Source: Balanoglossus misakiensis
Lineage: Eukaryota > Hemichordata
Length of the DNA: 64,000 bases
Direction: 5' to 3'
Assembly (NCBI GenBank): GCA_040954595.2
Contig: CM082578.2
Span: 8,370,001-8,434,000 of the forward strand
The notes under the pieces were generated by a model, which saw nothing but the letters and a program-made list of their open reading frames with translations, did not search any database and had not been told where the DNA came from. Positions 43,414 through 57,200 of this stretch are shown in pieces. The translations under genes were made by a program, and so were the position numbers. Each line of letters opens with the position of its first letter. The stretch's first letter is position 1.

Positions 43414-46400
43414 CTAAAGTCCCATCAGTGTCTTTGCTTCGTCGCTTTGCTGTATGAGTGATTCGCTGGCGTACTTTCCGAGCAACTCCATCTTCTTTCT
43501 CCGAAGAAGGGCCTCTTCAACCTGAGAACACATTAAGACAAAAGTCAATAATGAGAAATACCACAACGAGGACTATTTTAAATTTAGAACCTTCTGCCCA
43601 CTCCAAATGGTAGCTACACCTCTGCATTATAATTGGCAGTACCGGTACTTGACATGTTATCAGCATAGGACTAATCTCTGGCAATAAATGCTGATAATTG
43701 TCTTTCACATGCCTGTGTCTCTAAGTCTATGTGTGTACCTATCCACATCGCTCCAGAATCTACATGTATTTTATAGACAACAGCCATAAAATCACTCACA
43801 TACATGAGCTACCGGTAAATAAAATACACACACAAGATAACATGCTGATTGTAATACCTAGACTGGCCTCTGGCTGTGGTTTTGGACACCCGATGAAGCA
43901 AGTGCAACAACACTGCATTGATACGATCGGAAAACCACACCCATGTCTTATCTGCAAACTTTGTCTCTTTGAGATGACTGAGCAAAATTGCCAAAACTCA
44001 GCATAACTTACCTCCTTCTGTGAAGGCACCGGTACATGTGCCACATATCTCGGCTGGCCTTCATCAATATCAACTTTTCTCCCTTCTTCATCCTCAGACT
44101 GCAAATAATGACAGTGATTGGAGAAAAAATGTGAAGACCTGGGTTTCAATAAATGTTGGTGGATCATATGAAGGCATCTTCTCAAGCATCCCCCCCCCCT
44201 CCGGTTGACAAAAGGCTAAGCAAAAAGTGTGCCATACAGTCATTTGAAGACTTAGACCATTTTAACCATATATGGGCATATGTAAATTAGAGGTGATTCG
44301 ATTGTATCCCTTCAAGAGCGTAGTCACACTCACATCTGGTTCTGGCTCCACTGCATAGATATCTTCTTCCTCTTCATCTTTCATTGTTGTATCTCCTGAC
44401 ATTGTGGCTTCTTTGTGCTCCTTCCATTCAGCAACTCTCTCCGAAATCACTGAGGCAAAAGGTAGTGAGAAAGTATATCAATGAGAAGTTCGAAGTTCAC
44501 AATGCTTATTGTGTAGAATGGGACATGAATTCCGATATCTGGATTTGGTGGGCACAAAAAGAAAGGGGTGGTTTTGCTGTTACAACTTTGTGCGTCAGAG
44601 AGCTTACTCCAATTATGATACTTCTTACATTGCTTTTCATAATCCAATTCCAGTGGCACTAACAAACCGTCATCTTCGTCCCTGTAGCCATAGTAATCTG
44701 CATCTATGTTCTTCATCAGTTCTCCCCTCGTTTTCCTTGGTGGCGCTGGTGCTGAATGAGAAACACAAGACAAAGAAACGGTTGATTGCATACAGCAGCA
44801 ACTAACTCTCCATCCATCTTAACAGTAATAACCACCAGTTTCAATGTAAGTAATTCATGCATACCTGAGAAATGATGAAAGACTTGCCAAAAATGACAGA
44901 ATTTGGTACACCATTTACCCATACCATGCAGTACTGTATAGCCATATCATGGCCATCATTCCTAGTATATTAAAACTTGCACTTCACAACTAACAGAACT
45001 CCAAATTAACGATAAACTTACGTTCTTGTTCAAAAAGTTCTCTAACACCCGGTAAATCTCTTGCTGCTCCAAAATATTTGTAGCCTCTGTTTCCTGGTAC
45101 TTCTTTTCCTTCATGATCTAACATTTTAGGTCCAATTTTCTATGCCGGAAAGTCAAACGATATCGGTGTTACAGATTAGCTGGTGGACATGCACAGTTTT
45201 TACTTCATGAAAACCACACGCAGTCACACAGAGATTGCCTAAATCTTCACTTTCCACCATAACCATGGTCACTTAACATAGGTGACTTTAAGAGGGGCCA
45301 CTGAAAACAGAATACCAGGTAGTTCTGACACAGAAAAGACATGCAACAGTATGTCATAATGTTGACGTAGAGGGCGCATTTCTGACAAGAACTTGAAGAT
45401 ACTTACCGAGTAGTCTGGTCCACCAAGTTCAACTATCCTGATCTCCCAGTGACCCTTCTCTCGCAGCAATTTATTGATTTCATCATTCATATCCCTGATT
45501 TTAAACTCACCAAGTCCAGCTGTTTTAAATGAGAGTGTTGAAGAGGTTAATAACTAAAATAAATCACAATTAATATATCACCATGTGTATTTGGATTTCT
45601 TTGAAGAAAATATCTAAGGGTGTTTAACTCTCAAGAAATAATATAAAAATGACTATATGATATTCTTAAGAACAGGTCAGTACACCTCAAGAAACACACT
45701 AATTACTGAGTTTAAGATGAGATCTCTGAGCTGACATTATTTACCATTCTGGATCTGAGCAACTTTTCTAGAAACTTCTCCAATAATTTGTCTTCGCCAT
45801 TTCTCCGCTTTGTAAAGTTCGTCACATTCTGATGCTAGGTACGGTCTTCGCTCTCTTACTTTTCCTTCTGCCACTTGTGCTGCACGGAAACGTGCCAAAG
45901 TGGTCCTGTATTTTGGATGACAAAGAAAATCAGAACCGTACTAGTTTTGCTGAAATTTAAAGGTGGTTTACAACATCAAGGAAAGGATCCATGGTGCATT
46001 TACAACTTGCAATACTTCAGGCAATAAAATTTGTTCCTGTAAGACAAAGACATTTGATACAAAATGAAATGAAGTCTCATGAAGTTGATAAATCTGTCAA
46101 AACACATTACCAACCCAAATCAATCAATCAATCAGACTAACAAACAAACAAACAAACAAACAAACAAAAGTAAATAAAGCAATTAATTGTCCGGTACTTA
46201 CATCGCCTTCTCTGCATTTCTTGCCTGGAATGAAAATAATGAAACGAAAGATTCAACAAACGCTGCAGACCAAATAGCACAATCGCACTCCCCTCTTCCA
46301 TGACCATGGATCATTGGATATATCTAGATACGTTTCTGTCGCCAGCAATTCTTCCCCGCGAGGTGTATGCCAGGGAAAGGTCCCTTTGAGCCTATTCTCT

Positions 46401-46615
46401 CTGGACAAATAGTTGGAGGGGTGAGAACTTGGGCACTTTGGTACATGATGTAGGTACAATGTCACTGTGTCACAATCTATTTCCACATGATCATAGAAGT
46501 TTTACACGTCAAACGGGCAATTCATGCTTAAGCGCAGCGTGGTAACTATCGTTACGATATATATTGAATGTTGTGACCATCGTCAGTATGACATGAGCAG
46601 TATACTACTTACCAT
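43414..46615 (-). CDS. ISY1: Pre-mRNA-splicing factor ISY1
   Basis: Nuclear protein of the spliceosome NineTeen/XAB2-related complex; in vertebrates ISY1 binds near the branch helix during the first splicing step. Nine minus-strand exons close in frame to 283 residues (human is 285): 46615-46613 (ATG only), 46224-46202 (23-base microexon), 45905-45745, 45519-45407, 45139-45022, 44751-44629, 44449-44334, 44098-44012, 43521-43414. Family blocks are nearly unchanged: MARNAEKAM, '[12 protein letters not shown]', '[12 protein letters not shown]', '[15 protein letters not shown]', 'ELGGPDY', '[20 protein letters not shown]', '[11 protein letters not shown]', '[30 protein letters not shown]'. The acidic linker ([16 protein letters not shown]) is shorter than in human. 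The start is fixed by the joined exons 1-2 reproducing the conserved N-terminus. Confidence 0.96.
46140..46168. repeat. (CAAA)n microsatellite
   Basis: About seven units, in ISY1 intron 2. Confidence 0.85.
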
Positions 46616-46813
46616 CTTGAAATGTTTTGGTAAAATCACACTAAAAAACACACACACTACGACGACTACGATAGCATGACGATTTTGGAGAGGACTCATG
46701 CAAGCCCGCTTATTATTCGTCAAAATTGACCCCAAGTAGGATAATTTCTCCAATCAGACTTCGGTTTACATAACCGGGTCATCGCGCAGCCGCATGGTGA
46801 AATAACTAACAAG
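46616..46813. promoter_or_regulatory. Bidirectional ISY1-IMP4 promoter
   Basis: 198 bases separate the two divergent start codons, so both 5' UTRs and promoters share this space. A CCAAT box in 'ctCCAATcag' (46750-46754) fits NF-Y. No TATA box is seen at a useful distance. Each gene starts inside the same word, CAAGATGGTRAGT, which holds the ATG, a splice donor and a YY1-like core (AAGATGG). Confidence 0.7.
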
Positions 46814-47268
46814 ATGGTGAGTACATGTGCGATTTTATTTTCCGTAGTCAATAAATGCAATGCGTTTATTGTGGACCATGGAATATACCACAGATGTGTG
46901 GACATTGTCTGGAACTTTACCCTCCACTGAGTTGCACATATTTATGACTGGCTATTGCTGTTGTACCCTTAGCCACAGTCACCCTACTCGTTCGTTCCCG
47001 TTGCATTAGCTCTGCGTGGCAGGGCTGTGTTGTTACGGCGAGACCTCCACCCAGGTGGAGGTCTCGCCGTAACAACACAGCCCTGCCACGCAGAGCTACC
47101 GTTGCATGTGCATGTGGCTGATGTTGTTTACAATATGAACTGTTGCAACGAATCAATGATGCAGATAGATAAAGCTCTTGACTTTGGTGAAAGGCACATA
47201 ACTTCTTTGAAGCCTAATCTTTTGGTGTCTTAGATTGTCTTGTTGATATTTTTGAAAAGTACAACAAA

Positions 47269-47326
<58 letters not shown>

Positions 47327-50300
47327 CCATGTGTAAACCTACTGGATCGTAAGCATTGGACTTTACATATTGATGATACATGTACTGCCAAAGCTAATAG
47401 CAAACTTTGTATCATTTAAGCTGCGAAGACAGGCTAGACTCAGGCGGGAATACCTGTACAGAAAATCACTTGAAGATCAAGAGAGACAGACTGCTGAAAG
47501 GAAACGAAAAATCAAAGAAGCACTTGATGGTAAGTGGTATGGAATTGTACAACTGTATCAGCCCATACATGGATAATTTCCGGCTATAGATGAAGAAATT
47601 CACTGTCCACCAATCATAGAAAAATTAGAAAATTGTGCCACAGGCCTGTAACCAATTTTCCGTTCCCATAATCTAACTAGGTGTACACCACTTTTCTTGT
47701 TTTTTAACTTCCAGCTGATAAACCCCTTCCGACAAATTTGAGGAAAGAAGCACTGAGTCTACAGAAATCACTGGAATATGATGACGAAGGAGGAGAAGGC
47801 AGTAAGTGATCATTGATTTGGTAGTATGAAGCACTGTCTGTATGTTGAGAAAGTGGCAAGATGTAGCTGAAAGTATTACCAGTATGAATTCAACATCGCT
47901 TGTATTGAATAAATGCATACAGAGATACCAGTATCAAACTTGCATGGCACAGCTACCTTCAGTAAAAAATATTCCAAGTGGAGTAGGCCTTTCAACATTC
48001 TTATGAAGCTTCAGAAAAAAAGTACAGCACCGGTATTGAAACAAAGTGACTTATTTACTTTTGGTGTGTTTTGTGTTGCTGTTCTAGTCACATCACATAT
48101 TGATGATGAGTACAGATGGGCTGGAGTGGAAGATCCAAAAATTATGTTGACAACGTCTCGAGACCCAAGTTCCAAACTCAAACAGTTTGCAAAGGTAGGG
48201 GAGACTTGTAACATTGGCATGATTTCAGTTTTAGTAGAATCTCACAAATCTCACATAGGTTTTACATGTGTCATGCACATAAAACTTTGTTGAGTGGGTC
48301 CATATCCTGGTGGAACTATAAAAAAGAATGAAAATTGGAAAAGCAAGTTTCATGTATATATGTGAGATAATCTAGCCTTCTGGGGCAATCTTTTTATCTC
48401 CCTTATCAGGAAATGAAACTGATATTTCCCAATGCACAGAGAATGAACAGAGGTAACTATGAAATGACACAGATCATACAGGCATGTCGTGCCAATGATG
48501 TGACGGACGTAATGATATTCCATGAACACAGGGGAGAACCAGGTAATGCCATAAAGTGCTACTTTTCATTGAATTGAATGCAAGTTATGAATATAGATTG
48601 ATCTATTATGATGTTTGTCTGATGGGCCCAGTGTAATCAGAAACGTATTTTAATTTTAGTTTCATGAGCAAACATCAACACATGTACTACCCTGCTAGTA
48701 GTTCCTGCTGTTTTGGGGCGCATGCTGCACAGTCCACTGCGTACATCTTTTAACATGTTAGATAGGGCTTAACAAAGGGTTACTAAAAGTAGACCTGTCC
48801 CTGATTAACATAGGCAATGAACACTTAGGTGCCATGCAGTTCAGTGATCAGGAAAGGCACCTATATGCCAGCAGTATTGAACTCTTCAGCTAAAAATAAA
48901 TGGGTCTTTCTTCAATCATGGGAAAACCATGATGGATACTGCCCTCTTGTGGCAATGACTTGAAATCTGATTTCCATTCCTTCTGCATGTTGTATACAAC
49001 TAAGGATAATGTCTCACTTCAGTGAAATGAAAACCACTTTTGATAAATGGAAAATGTGACTTCTTCGTACTGTTATGGTATCTATCAAATGTTTAATAAA
49101 CTAATTTGCAAACATTAATCTAATAAATTATTTTTTTTCTCTATTTTAGATGGAATGATCGTGTGTCATTTACCGTATGGTCCCACAGCGTATTTTACAT
49201 TGTCCGGTACTGTGATGAGGCATGATATTCCTGATGTAGGAACAATGTCAGAGGCCTATCCACATCTTATATTTCATAATTTCAAGTCAAAACTTGGAGA
49301 GAGGGTGAGTTGTTTTCTATACGTGATGAATTAGAGGCATAGTGTCAGGTGAAGATTTTTGGATTATCTTAAATTGTCTTTTACGAGATATATCATTTTC
49401 ATGTTTCTCAGTCTTTTGCATTACAAATGTAGTATTGCCAGCTTCCCTGTTCTGGTTAGTCACGGGCTGTGATTTCTGCTTTTTACCCTTTTTAACCGTT
49501 TAATATTGTACTATTCCAACCTGCAAGCAATAAACTAATTAACCAACTTTAAAAGTCAATAGTTGTGTTGAACTTTGCAGTGTTCATCACACAAAGCATC
49601 TTTACACTAAATACACATGAATTCGGGCTACAGTCCTGTCAGTAATGATTAATGATGACATCAAGCCATATGTTTTATTGGCATTTCAAAATCAAGGTCT
49701 CCCAGAATTAATAGATTTTTTGCAATCAATTTCATTTTCCATACGTGTTTTCTTTTTATGGCTGACATTTCTGGTCAGTGTTGCTGCTAGGTAACCAGTA
49801 TGCAAATGTTGAGGCTAACTCGTGTTTAATTATCGGTTGCTCTGGGCACTGAATTTCCAATTAGTTTTACCATATATGCATTTTCATCACTTGACTTCCA
49901 TTTGCAAATGAGGTAGCCTCGTTTTGCACCCCATCAATTCTCACTGGTTTGCTCCCACAAACTGCTTTAACAGAAAAACAGAAGTCTGACGTTTTAATCT
50001 TTATTCTAGACAGTGGAATCTAACAATTAGCATAATTTTTATAGCCCATGGTATTTTCCTTTTGTCTGTGCACCAAAAGTCAGCTGTGCATAACACATGT
50101 CAATTAAAAATTAAAAAAATGATGATATCACCATTTGAAATTGTAGTTTCATATGTGAAATAAAATTGTTCTTTCCAAGTAGCCAGCAAAGGGACTAGCA
50201 TATCCATGGTTGTCTTCACGTTGTCAACTAACATGTTCTTTTCCTGAGAACTTGCGAATTTCAAGAATATTGATTGCCTGATTATAAACGACTTATTGAA

Positions 50301-51308
50301 ATGACAGTCTCTTCAAAGTTTGAAAGCTGATCGTCTCACCGTGAAGCTTAGAAATTCAAATCCCTCCTCCTTAAAGATCATATATACATATATATATATT
50401 TCTGAAATGATCCGGGAAGCCAGGGTATTCATGAAAAAGTGTTTGTTTGATGTATTCTGTCTGTTTGCAGGTAATGAATATCCTCAAGTATTTATTTCCT
50501 GTTCCCAAGGATGACAGCAAAAGGGTTATTACATTTTCCAACGAAGATGATTATATTTCATTTAGGTATGTGGTTTCCTTTTTTTTTGGTAATTAAAGTG
50601 TGATACGTGTACATGTATGTAGACTTGTCAGGCCTGTAGTGTGTAGATGTGAGGCAGTGTGAGTGTGTGTGTGCGTATGTGCATGTGTAAAGTTGAGGGT
50701 CGCAGATGTTGTAAAGTTTGCGTGATGTATGTGTGTGGGTGTCTGTTTGAGCTAGTGTGTTGTAACTTATATTCTGAGATTGGAAAGATCCTTCTGTGTG
50801 GGTGGATCAGTGAGAGTGGACGCATCTGTACGCAGATGGAAAATCCAGACATCAGTCATGTTTTTATGTTCCCAGTGAAAATGGATATTTATTAATCCAT
50901 GCTATAGGTCACTGGGGCCATTGCAACAGATAAAACACATCCTGCCCTCATAAACCCTTTCACCACCATGGTTCAGCCCGAACCCATTGTTTTCTATGGT
51001 AAGGTTGGACCTCTAAAGAGGGAACTGGGGGTGAAAGGGTTAAAGACTAAGATAGAGCAGCAGCAGTGTTAGTAATGCTTTCATAAAATGAACTGGCTAT
51101 AGCATTCAAATTGTGACGTGTTCACGTGTGACCTACCTTTTAAATCAACAGGCACCATGTGTATAAGAAGGTTACCAAAGACATAGAACTTCAAGAAGTT
51201 GGACCAAGATTTGAAATGAAATGTAAGTGTCCAGCTATCACTGCGTTTCTGTCTTTGTTACAGTGTGCGTCTCTCTGTCTCTGTCATTCAATAGTCAGTC
51301 AGTCACTA

Positions 51309-51362
<54 letters not shown>

Positions 51363-54253
51363 CCTCTCTCCCCCTCTCTCTCTCTCTCCCCCTCCCCTCT
51401 CTCTTTCTCATATTATACAAAAGTTTGGTTTGAGCATGCCTCAGCAATCATTTTTGGGGCTGCATGCCAAGGAATTAGTTGCAATCTAACTTTACGCATA
51501 CATTCCTTGCACAAGTGTAATAACATGCAAATGCACCCCATGTCGATCACTATAAAAACGTAAATCATGAACAGAATACGAAATAGGCACTTGGATAGTT
51601 GGGTAGCTCTTGAGATAAGCTAACAGATTAGATTTCATCATTTTTCTTTCAAAAAGCATTCGATGATGTCACTCGTCATTCCCCAGTGACTTGTAGATTG
51701 TAAAATAATGTTATCTCAATTAAGAACATGCGTGTAAGATTTTGCAGAAATCTCTGATGCGATTATCATGATACTAGTAACCCAGATGTAAGGAGAAAAT
51801 AATTACTTGGCCAAAAAACAACAACTGATAAACTAATTTGTTTTTGAGACTTTCCTTCAAAGTATAAGAAGCTTTTCGTGGATTCACACTTCTATTTCCA
51901 CGGTTTTCTCTGCCTGGATGTAATTAAAGAGGCAAAAATTGGAACAAATTTCTGGTTTTGTATTGATCTTGTGAAGTGTGTTTTCAGTGCAATTTTCCGA
52001 CATCTCCGACAATTTAATTTGGTGACGTTTAAACTCACTATCTGCACATCTTCTGGCAGCTTTCGTTAATGATATTCAAGAGACAGCACAGCAATACCTT
52101 CCAACATTCCAAAACTTGTCAATCGCTTTTGGTTTTATATCACTACACTGGATTCATCATTCTTAGCTGGCCTAATTTTTCGAATTTAAATATGTTAAAC
52201 TGTATACAGTTAAATAGTACAATACCTCAAACAACTTGTTGATATTTTGGCAATGCTGACACTTCGCGTCTGAAAATCAATAAAAACTGATTTGATAAAA
52301 CATATTTACCTGATGTGTATGAATCATGATGACCGCTGTCACTTCAAGAGTTAGTGGTGACGGTAACAATATGAGATACGTCTCCCAAAAGTTGGCGTAT
52401 ATGAAAAGTGTCATTGACAAAATGTACCAGCAAAATATTAAATTAGCAATTTCAAGACTACCTTGGTAGTGTGTTGGTGTGCATGGTTGGCTTAACGCAA
52501 TTATAGACCCAAACATTCAATTACGGCTAAGCTTGTACTGATCGGTCGGCTAACTTGTATTAAATGCTGGGTGATTTACAACTTGTTCTCTCCTCCAATT
52601 TGTTTCCACTGTGTAGGAAATATGCTCTTGTTCTCATTTTGAGTGTTATGAGGAAATATGAGGTTTCTACCCAAAATTCTTGATATTAAAAGTTAGTGAA
52701 CTCGGAATATTATGCCTTGATTTTCATTCCAAACTTGTATGATGCTGCAAATTCCAATATTGATTACGGTATTTAAGATTGTTTAAGATATCCAAAAGGA
52801 GATGGAACATTATACAGCCTGCCAGTTGTTTGTGCCGTTTTCCCGGAAAAATCCAGTACTTGTGGCGGTGCGCATTCATTCCATGTGGCATAAGCGTGGT
52901 CAGATCATACGGTGAAACGTTTACCGTTTTGTGTGATACATGCGTCTTTGCATAATTGCATTGGGCATTATGTCAAATTAGACCTGCAAATGTTGCGTAT
53001 AACTTGTCATTTACGTGAGCTCTTGCATGCGTATGTTTGAAATGGGTTCTCGGTATCAACTCAAACATATGATACGTGGTTAGATTGCTAGCCGTAAGTG
53101 ATGTGCTTTCAAAAGATAATAAGACACGGCACCGCTTGTTCCGCCCACACTTTTTATTACGCCATTATTTTGTTACCAATTACAAAGGGTGATATTATGG
53201 GCCTTACCAGAGTGCTGTTCAGCTGGTTTCCGGTATTGCCACCTATTTAAAAGAAATCATGATTACATGCTGGTTAGGATACGTCGATTGTTGAAGGCTC
53301 AGATCACGAAAGTTCTCTTTACCAAAGATTACTTCCCTTTTGAAAAATATTAAGTTGCTTTTTTAATGTCACTGAACAAGCCTGCGTGGACACTGTATGT
53401 ACATGTTCACAAAGAAGCACATGTAACATTTGAAGGAATACTATAAAACAGGTTATTTTCGCGAGCTATAAATTTTTCGCGAAATACGCGAGAGCCAAAA
53501 AACGTGAAACTAAAAAGTCGCACAAAATGTTTTTCGGAGATAACGATGCAGTTAGTGAAATATGAGAACGCCAAAATTAATCCTCGCGTAACAGTTGCCT
53601 CTTTTGATATCGCAAAAATTTTCCTGTCACGAAAATAACCCGTTTTACAGTATTCCCTCTGAAAGACGTGTACGTGCCACAATGGCGTGTCCACAGTCAC
53701 GGAATTCATCATGACGATGAGACTGACAGAGAGTTCATGTATGATGTGGGTCGGTTTTCCTAATTAGTGCAGGGATTGGAATGAAATCATGTAAGGTCAT
53801 GTGTGAGCAGATTCCAGCACCTGAGGTGTCGCCCACTGTTTCCATGAGCATCACGCGTGTCACTTAGAGGCTGAAGCCCAGGCAGTTCTTGACCTTGAAG
53901 TCGGGGGGTTACCTTTATGGGTAACTGGAGTTTAACCGCGGGTAAAATGTTATTATTTCCTGCAGATCCCAGATAATGAAATCATCTAACTGTCTTCCAA
54001 AAGGTCTCCCTGCATGAATGGGAAAACTGAATTCGTAAAAATTCAGCTGTGGGGGCCACAAGTAGACCGCAGCTGCTGTTTGTGTTGTCGCAGATTCTGA
54101 AGACACCGTTCTCTCACTCTCTCTCTTGATGTTTTTGCAGTGTACGAGATTAAACTAGGAACGCTAGACAATGCTGACACGGCAGACACTGAATGGAGAC
54201 TCAAACCGTACATGAATACAGCAAAGAAGAGGAAGTTTCTTGCTGATGCCTGA
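46814..54253 (+). CDS. IMP4: U3 snoRNP protein IMP4
   Basis: Nucleolar Brix-domain protein of the U3 snoRNP/SSU processome, needed for early 18S rRNA processing; it works with MPP10 and IMP3. Nine exons close to 290 residues (human 291): 46814-46816 (ATG only), 47421-47529, 47715-47801, 48088-48194, 48410-48542, 49150-49304, 50471-50565, 51152-51222, 54141-54253. Diagnostic blocks are 'RRQARLRREYLYRKSLE', 'HIDDEYRWAGVEDPK', 'TTSRDPSSKLKQFAKEMK', 'HLPYGPTAYFTLSGTVMRHD', 'YLFPVPKDDSKRVITFSNED', 'VGPRFEMKLYEIKLGTL', and the C-terminal 'EWRLKPYMNTAKKRKFL'. The final intron is 2.9 kb. The start is set by the first exon being ATG alone, as in its neighbour ISY1. It has no ORF long enough to show whole, because exons are short. 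Confidence 0.96.
46998..47107. mobile_element. Perfect fold-back mini-transposon with 9-base target duplication
   Basis: The element 47007-47098 (92 bases) starts TAGCTCTGCGTGGC and is a perfect hairpin: two 45-base arms around a 2-base loop (CA). It is flanked by CCGTTGCAT at 46998-47006 and 47099-47107. It lies in IMP4 intron 1, 190 bases after the start codon. Perfect arms mean a recent insertion or strong maintenance. Confidence 0.92.
47270..47326. repeat. (ATTG)n microsatellite
   Basis: About fourteen uninterrupted units in IMP4 intron 1. Confidence 0.92.
50951..51043. mobile_element. TTAA-ended mini-transposon, copy 2
   Basis: Ends 'aaccctttcacc' and 'ggtgaaagggttaa' are inverted repeats. 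Its reverse complement aligns well with 29196-29272. In IMP4 intron 7. Confidence 0.75.
51223..54140 (+). other. IMP4 intron 8
   Basis: A 2.9-kb intron, the longest of the gene, with the compound microsatellite near its start. No nested gene recognised on either strand. Confidence 0.6.
51309..51402. repeat. (TGTC)n / (TC)n microsatellite
   Basis: Compound pyrimidine tract in IMP4 intron 8; open frames across it are artefacts. Confidence 0.88.
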
Positions 54254-57200
54254 TTGATTGATCCTGCTTTTTTGCTGGGCGCGGTGAAGAGCTCCAAGGT
54301 TGCAATACTAATATTATGTATTTTGCTCTCTTTCAATCAATGTATTTTTATCTGTGAAAATGGCAAGTAAACACATTTTTATGAAAAATGACACAGTGTG
54401 TGTGCTTTGAAATTTCATTTTCTATATAGAGCTGTTAGATTGCTATAAATGCCATTTATAATTAGTAAATTTATTGTGTAGCTGTTTTTTTTAGCTTGAA
54501 AATGATTTATGAAATTAATAGTTTATTTATATTCAGATATTGGACCATTCACAGTTTTATGATATTTCGGCCAGGTAAAATGTAATATCTCTTTCTCTTC
54601 GTAAGTCCCCACAGACAAAGTCCTGGGGGGGGGGGGGGAGGCTTTTGGTTGTGTCTCTGTCCCCATGCATGCATCTTTGTCCGACTGCATCCAAAGTCAT
54701 ATCTCACGCATATGGGAAGCATTGTTACTCTAGGGTACATATGAACAGGTTATCTGGAAATATTACTCAAATTATGGTTTACAGTGTGATTTACTCTCAT
54801 GTTCTGTTGATCTGTTAGTGAGCCAGGACTATGTCATTGACAGTAACTGACATTTTTGTAATGTAGTGTCTCGACACGACATCTTATGCACAAAGCGAAT
54901 CACCATAAAAATTGCTAGTATTTAAATGTTTTACTTTTGAATGTACGGTAGATCTCGAGGCACAATGTTTCTGTCACTATTTTTTCCAACTCAGAGAGAA
55001 ATAGCACAGCTTGGAATTCTGTAGCTGGAGAATTGACATTGATATCAACCATACTACGGTATGTCATTTTATGAGCATTTATTTCCATCAGTGAGTGATC
55101 CAAACTCATTTTACCACATCAATTGACATTTTGTAAAGTCAAGGAAGGATGTCAACAAGTCGTGCTTTGAACAAACCTTATGAAGCTTATTCATGGCTTT
55201 CAGAATTTACTCTGCTCAGAAGAAAATTGCGACCGATTCCTTAAAGCCATGATTGACCTTTGTTGAACTATAGCTTAAAACAGCACTTGGAGGGGATCGT
55301 GCAATCCATCTCGTAAATGTACATTTTAGCTTTCATTTTCCATCATGAGTATAATGTATAATGCAATAGATAGGCTGGATAGGCTGTAGTATGTACCTGG
55401 GGGTATATGTGTGTGTGTGCGTGCGTGCGTGTGTGTGTGTGTGTATGTATGTATGACCTGATATACATAGTCATTGACATTTTATTAGGTAACCCACTCA
55501 TACAAATTTAAACTTTCAGAGTACCGGTACCCCTCAATATATAGGCTAGGTATATATACATGTATGCTTCTTTGTTTTATATTTCAGCCAATATGAGGGT
55601 TCAGCAGTGAGGCCATGAATTACCCGGTCATTGCGAAGACGTACCCACATCTTTATCCTCAAGTTTCTGTTTATTTTTATTTTAATTGTGTGCTTACTTT
55701 TATAATTAATTAGGTAATTAGGCATATTTCAAATTAAGTGTTTATCACCGCTTGTTCCCTTTAAAGAAATCACAGCATCTAATGGAACTGCTCATTGCTG
55801 TTGAAGAGCCATGCAATTTATTTCTGTTTCAGTAGCTTTTGAAGTAGCTTTCCATTTATGGGGGTCGCCTCAGTTGTCATGGTAATACATGATTTCTGTT
55901 GTGTTTTAACCTAGGGCGTTGGTGAATTGCTTGATAAGCAAATCTGTTCGAAGGAAGAAAATAATAAGGTGATAGCATCTGATAGCTTTGACGCATGGAG
56001 CAGTTACACAGTTGATAATGGTTTCCTTCAGGAAACTAAATTTTGACATTATAGAGTTGTTGGTTGTTAGTGAAAAGCCTCATGACCCTGGAAATCGGCA
56101 ATTATGATTTTCGTTGGAAGCTCAAAATGAATACTGGTTTCGATCGACGCCACTCCATATGTATAAATCATTTCTGTAAAAGTATATCTCGTGAGCTGGG
56201 GGTAAAATCACGTGGTCTGTATCAAGATTTGAGATATCAATTTTTGATGTTGCGTAAGAGATTGGATAGAGCAGCTCAGGTGTTGCCATGGGCTGGTCAG
56301 ATAATGTTGGCGTCTCCGGTTTCCTTTCAGACACAGACAAGACGTCAACAACTGCACTATAATGTTGTCGATAAACTCGTCAAGAGTGGTTGGCAAAGTT
56401 TCAACATTTTCTTAAAATTGTAGCAGTTTTTTGGTCCTGCCCTGTGTTGTGCGTGATTTTAATTTCTCTCACAGTGATTTGTCCCACTCTGAGTCTCCAC
56501 TGGGTGAATTGTAACCTGTAGAGAGATGAATGTTTAATTCATTATAAGTGAGACTAGAATTTGTCATTATTCAGAGGATAAACACAGCAGTGAAGTTTTA
56601 TACGGCTTTGTGCTTTCACTAACTTCTCTGATTTATTGGTAAATGTGGTTTTTGAACAGTTCACATAAATGTCAAATGTAATGTTGCCCACACTGCCCCT
56701 CCCCCCCCCCCTTAAGAAATATTGCGCTCTTAATGTCTGTGGCAGTATCGTGTGCGTGCAAAATTAAATTACTATATATTATATTATTATATTTTTTGAA
56801 ACGCTCATGTACATGTGAAATTTCCAGCATTTTGATAAAGCCCTGAGCAGTTCAGTATAATCTGCAGTTTCCACTTGAGTGGATGGTGTAACATTCTCTT
56901 CTTGGAGTTCTTTTTAACCCTTGCTCGAGCTAATAGGATTGAAGATTACCATTTGTTGGACCCTCCTCTGTTTTCTATGTGCTACCATCTGCTTCCAGTG
57001 TAGAGATGGCGCGTATTTTCGGTACAGAAATATTTCACATTCTATACATTGTATATGTGTGTGGGGATGTAAGCGAGGACCAGTGTCTTGGTTTTTAGTT
57101 CGTTGAAATTGGAATCGCTGCAAATTATTTAGTGTCACTGACTCAGTTTGCCTTGAGCAGGTTCTATTGAGAACCTCCCCGAGAGTTTGAGGCTTAGAAG

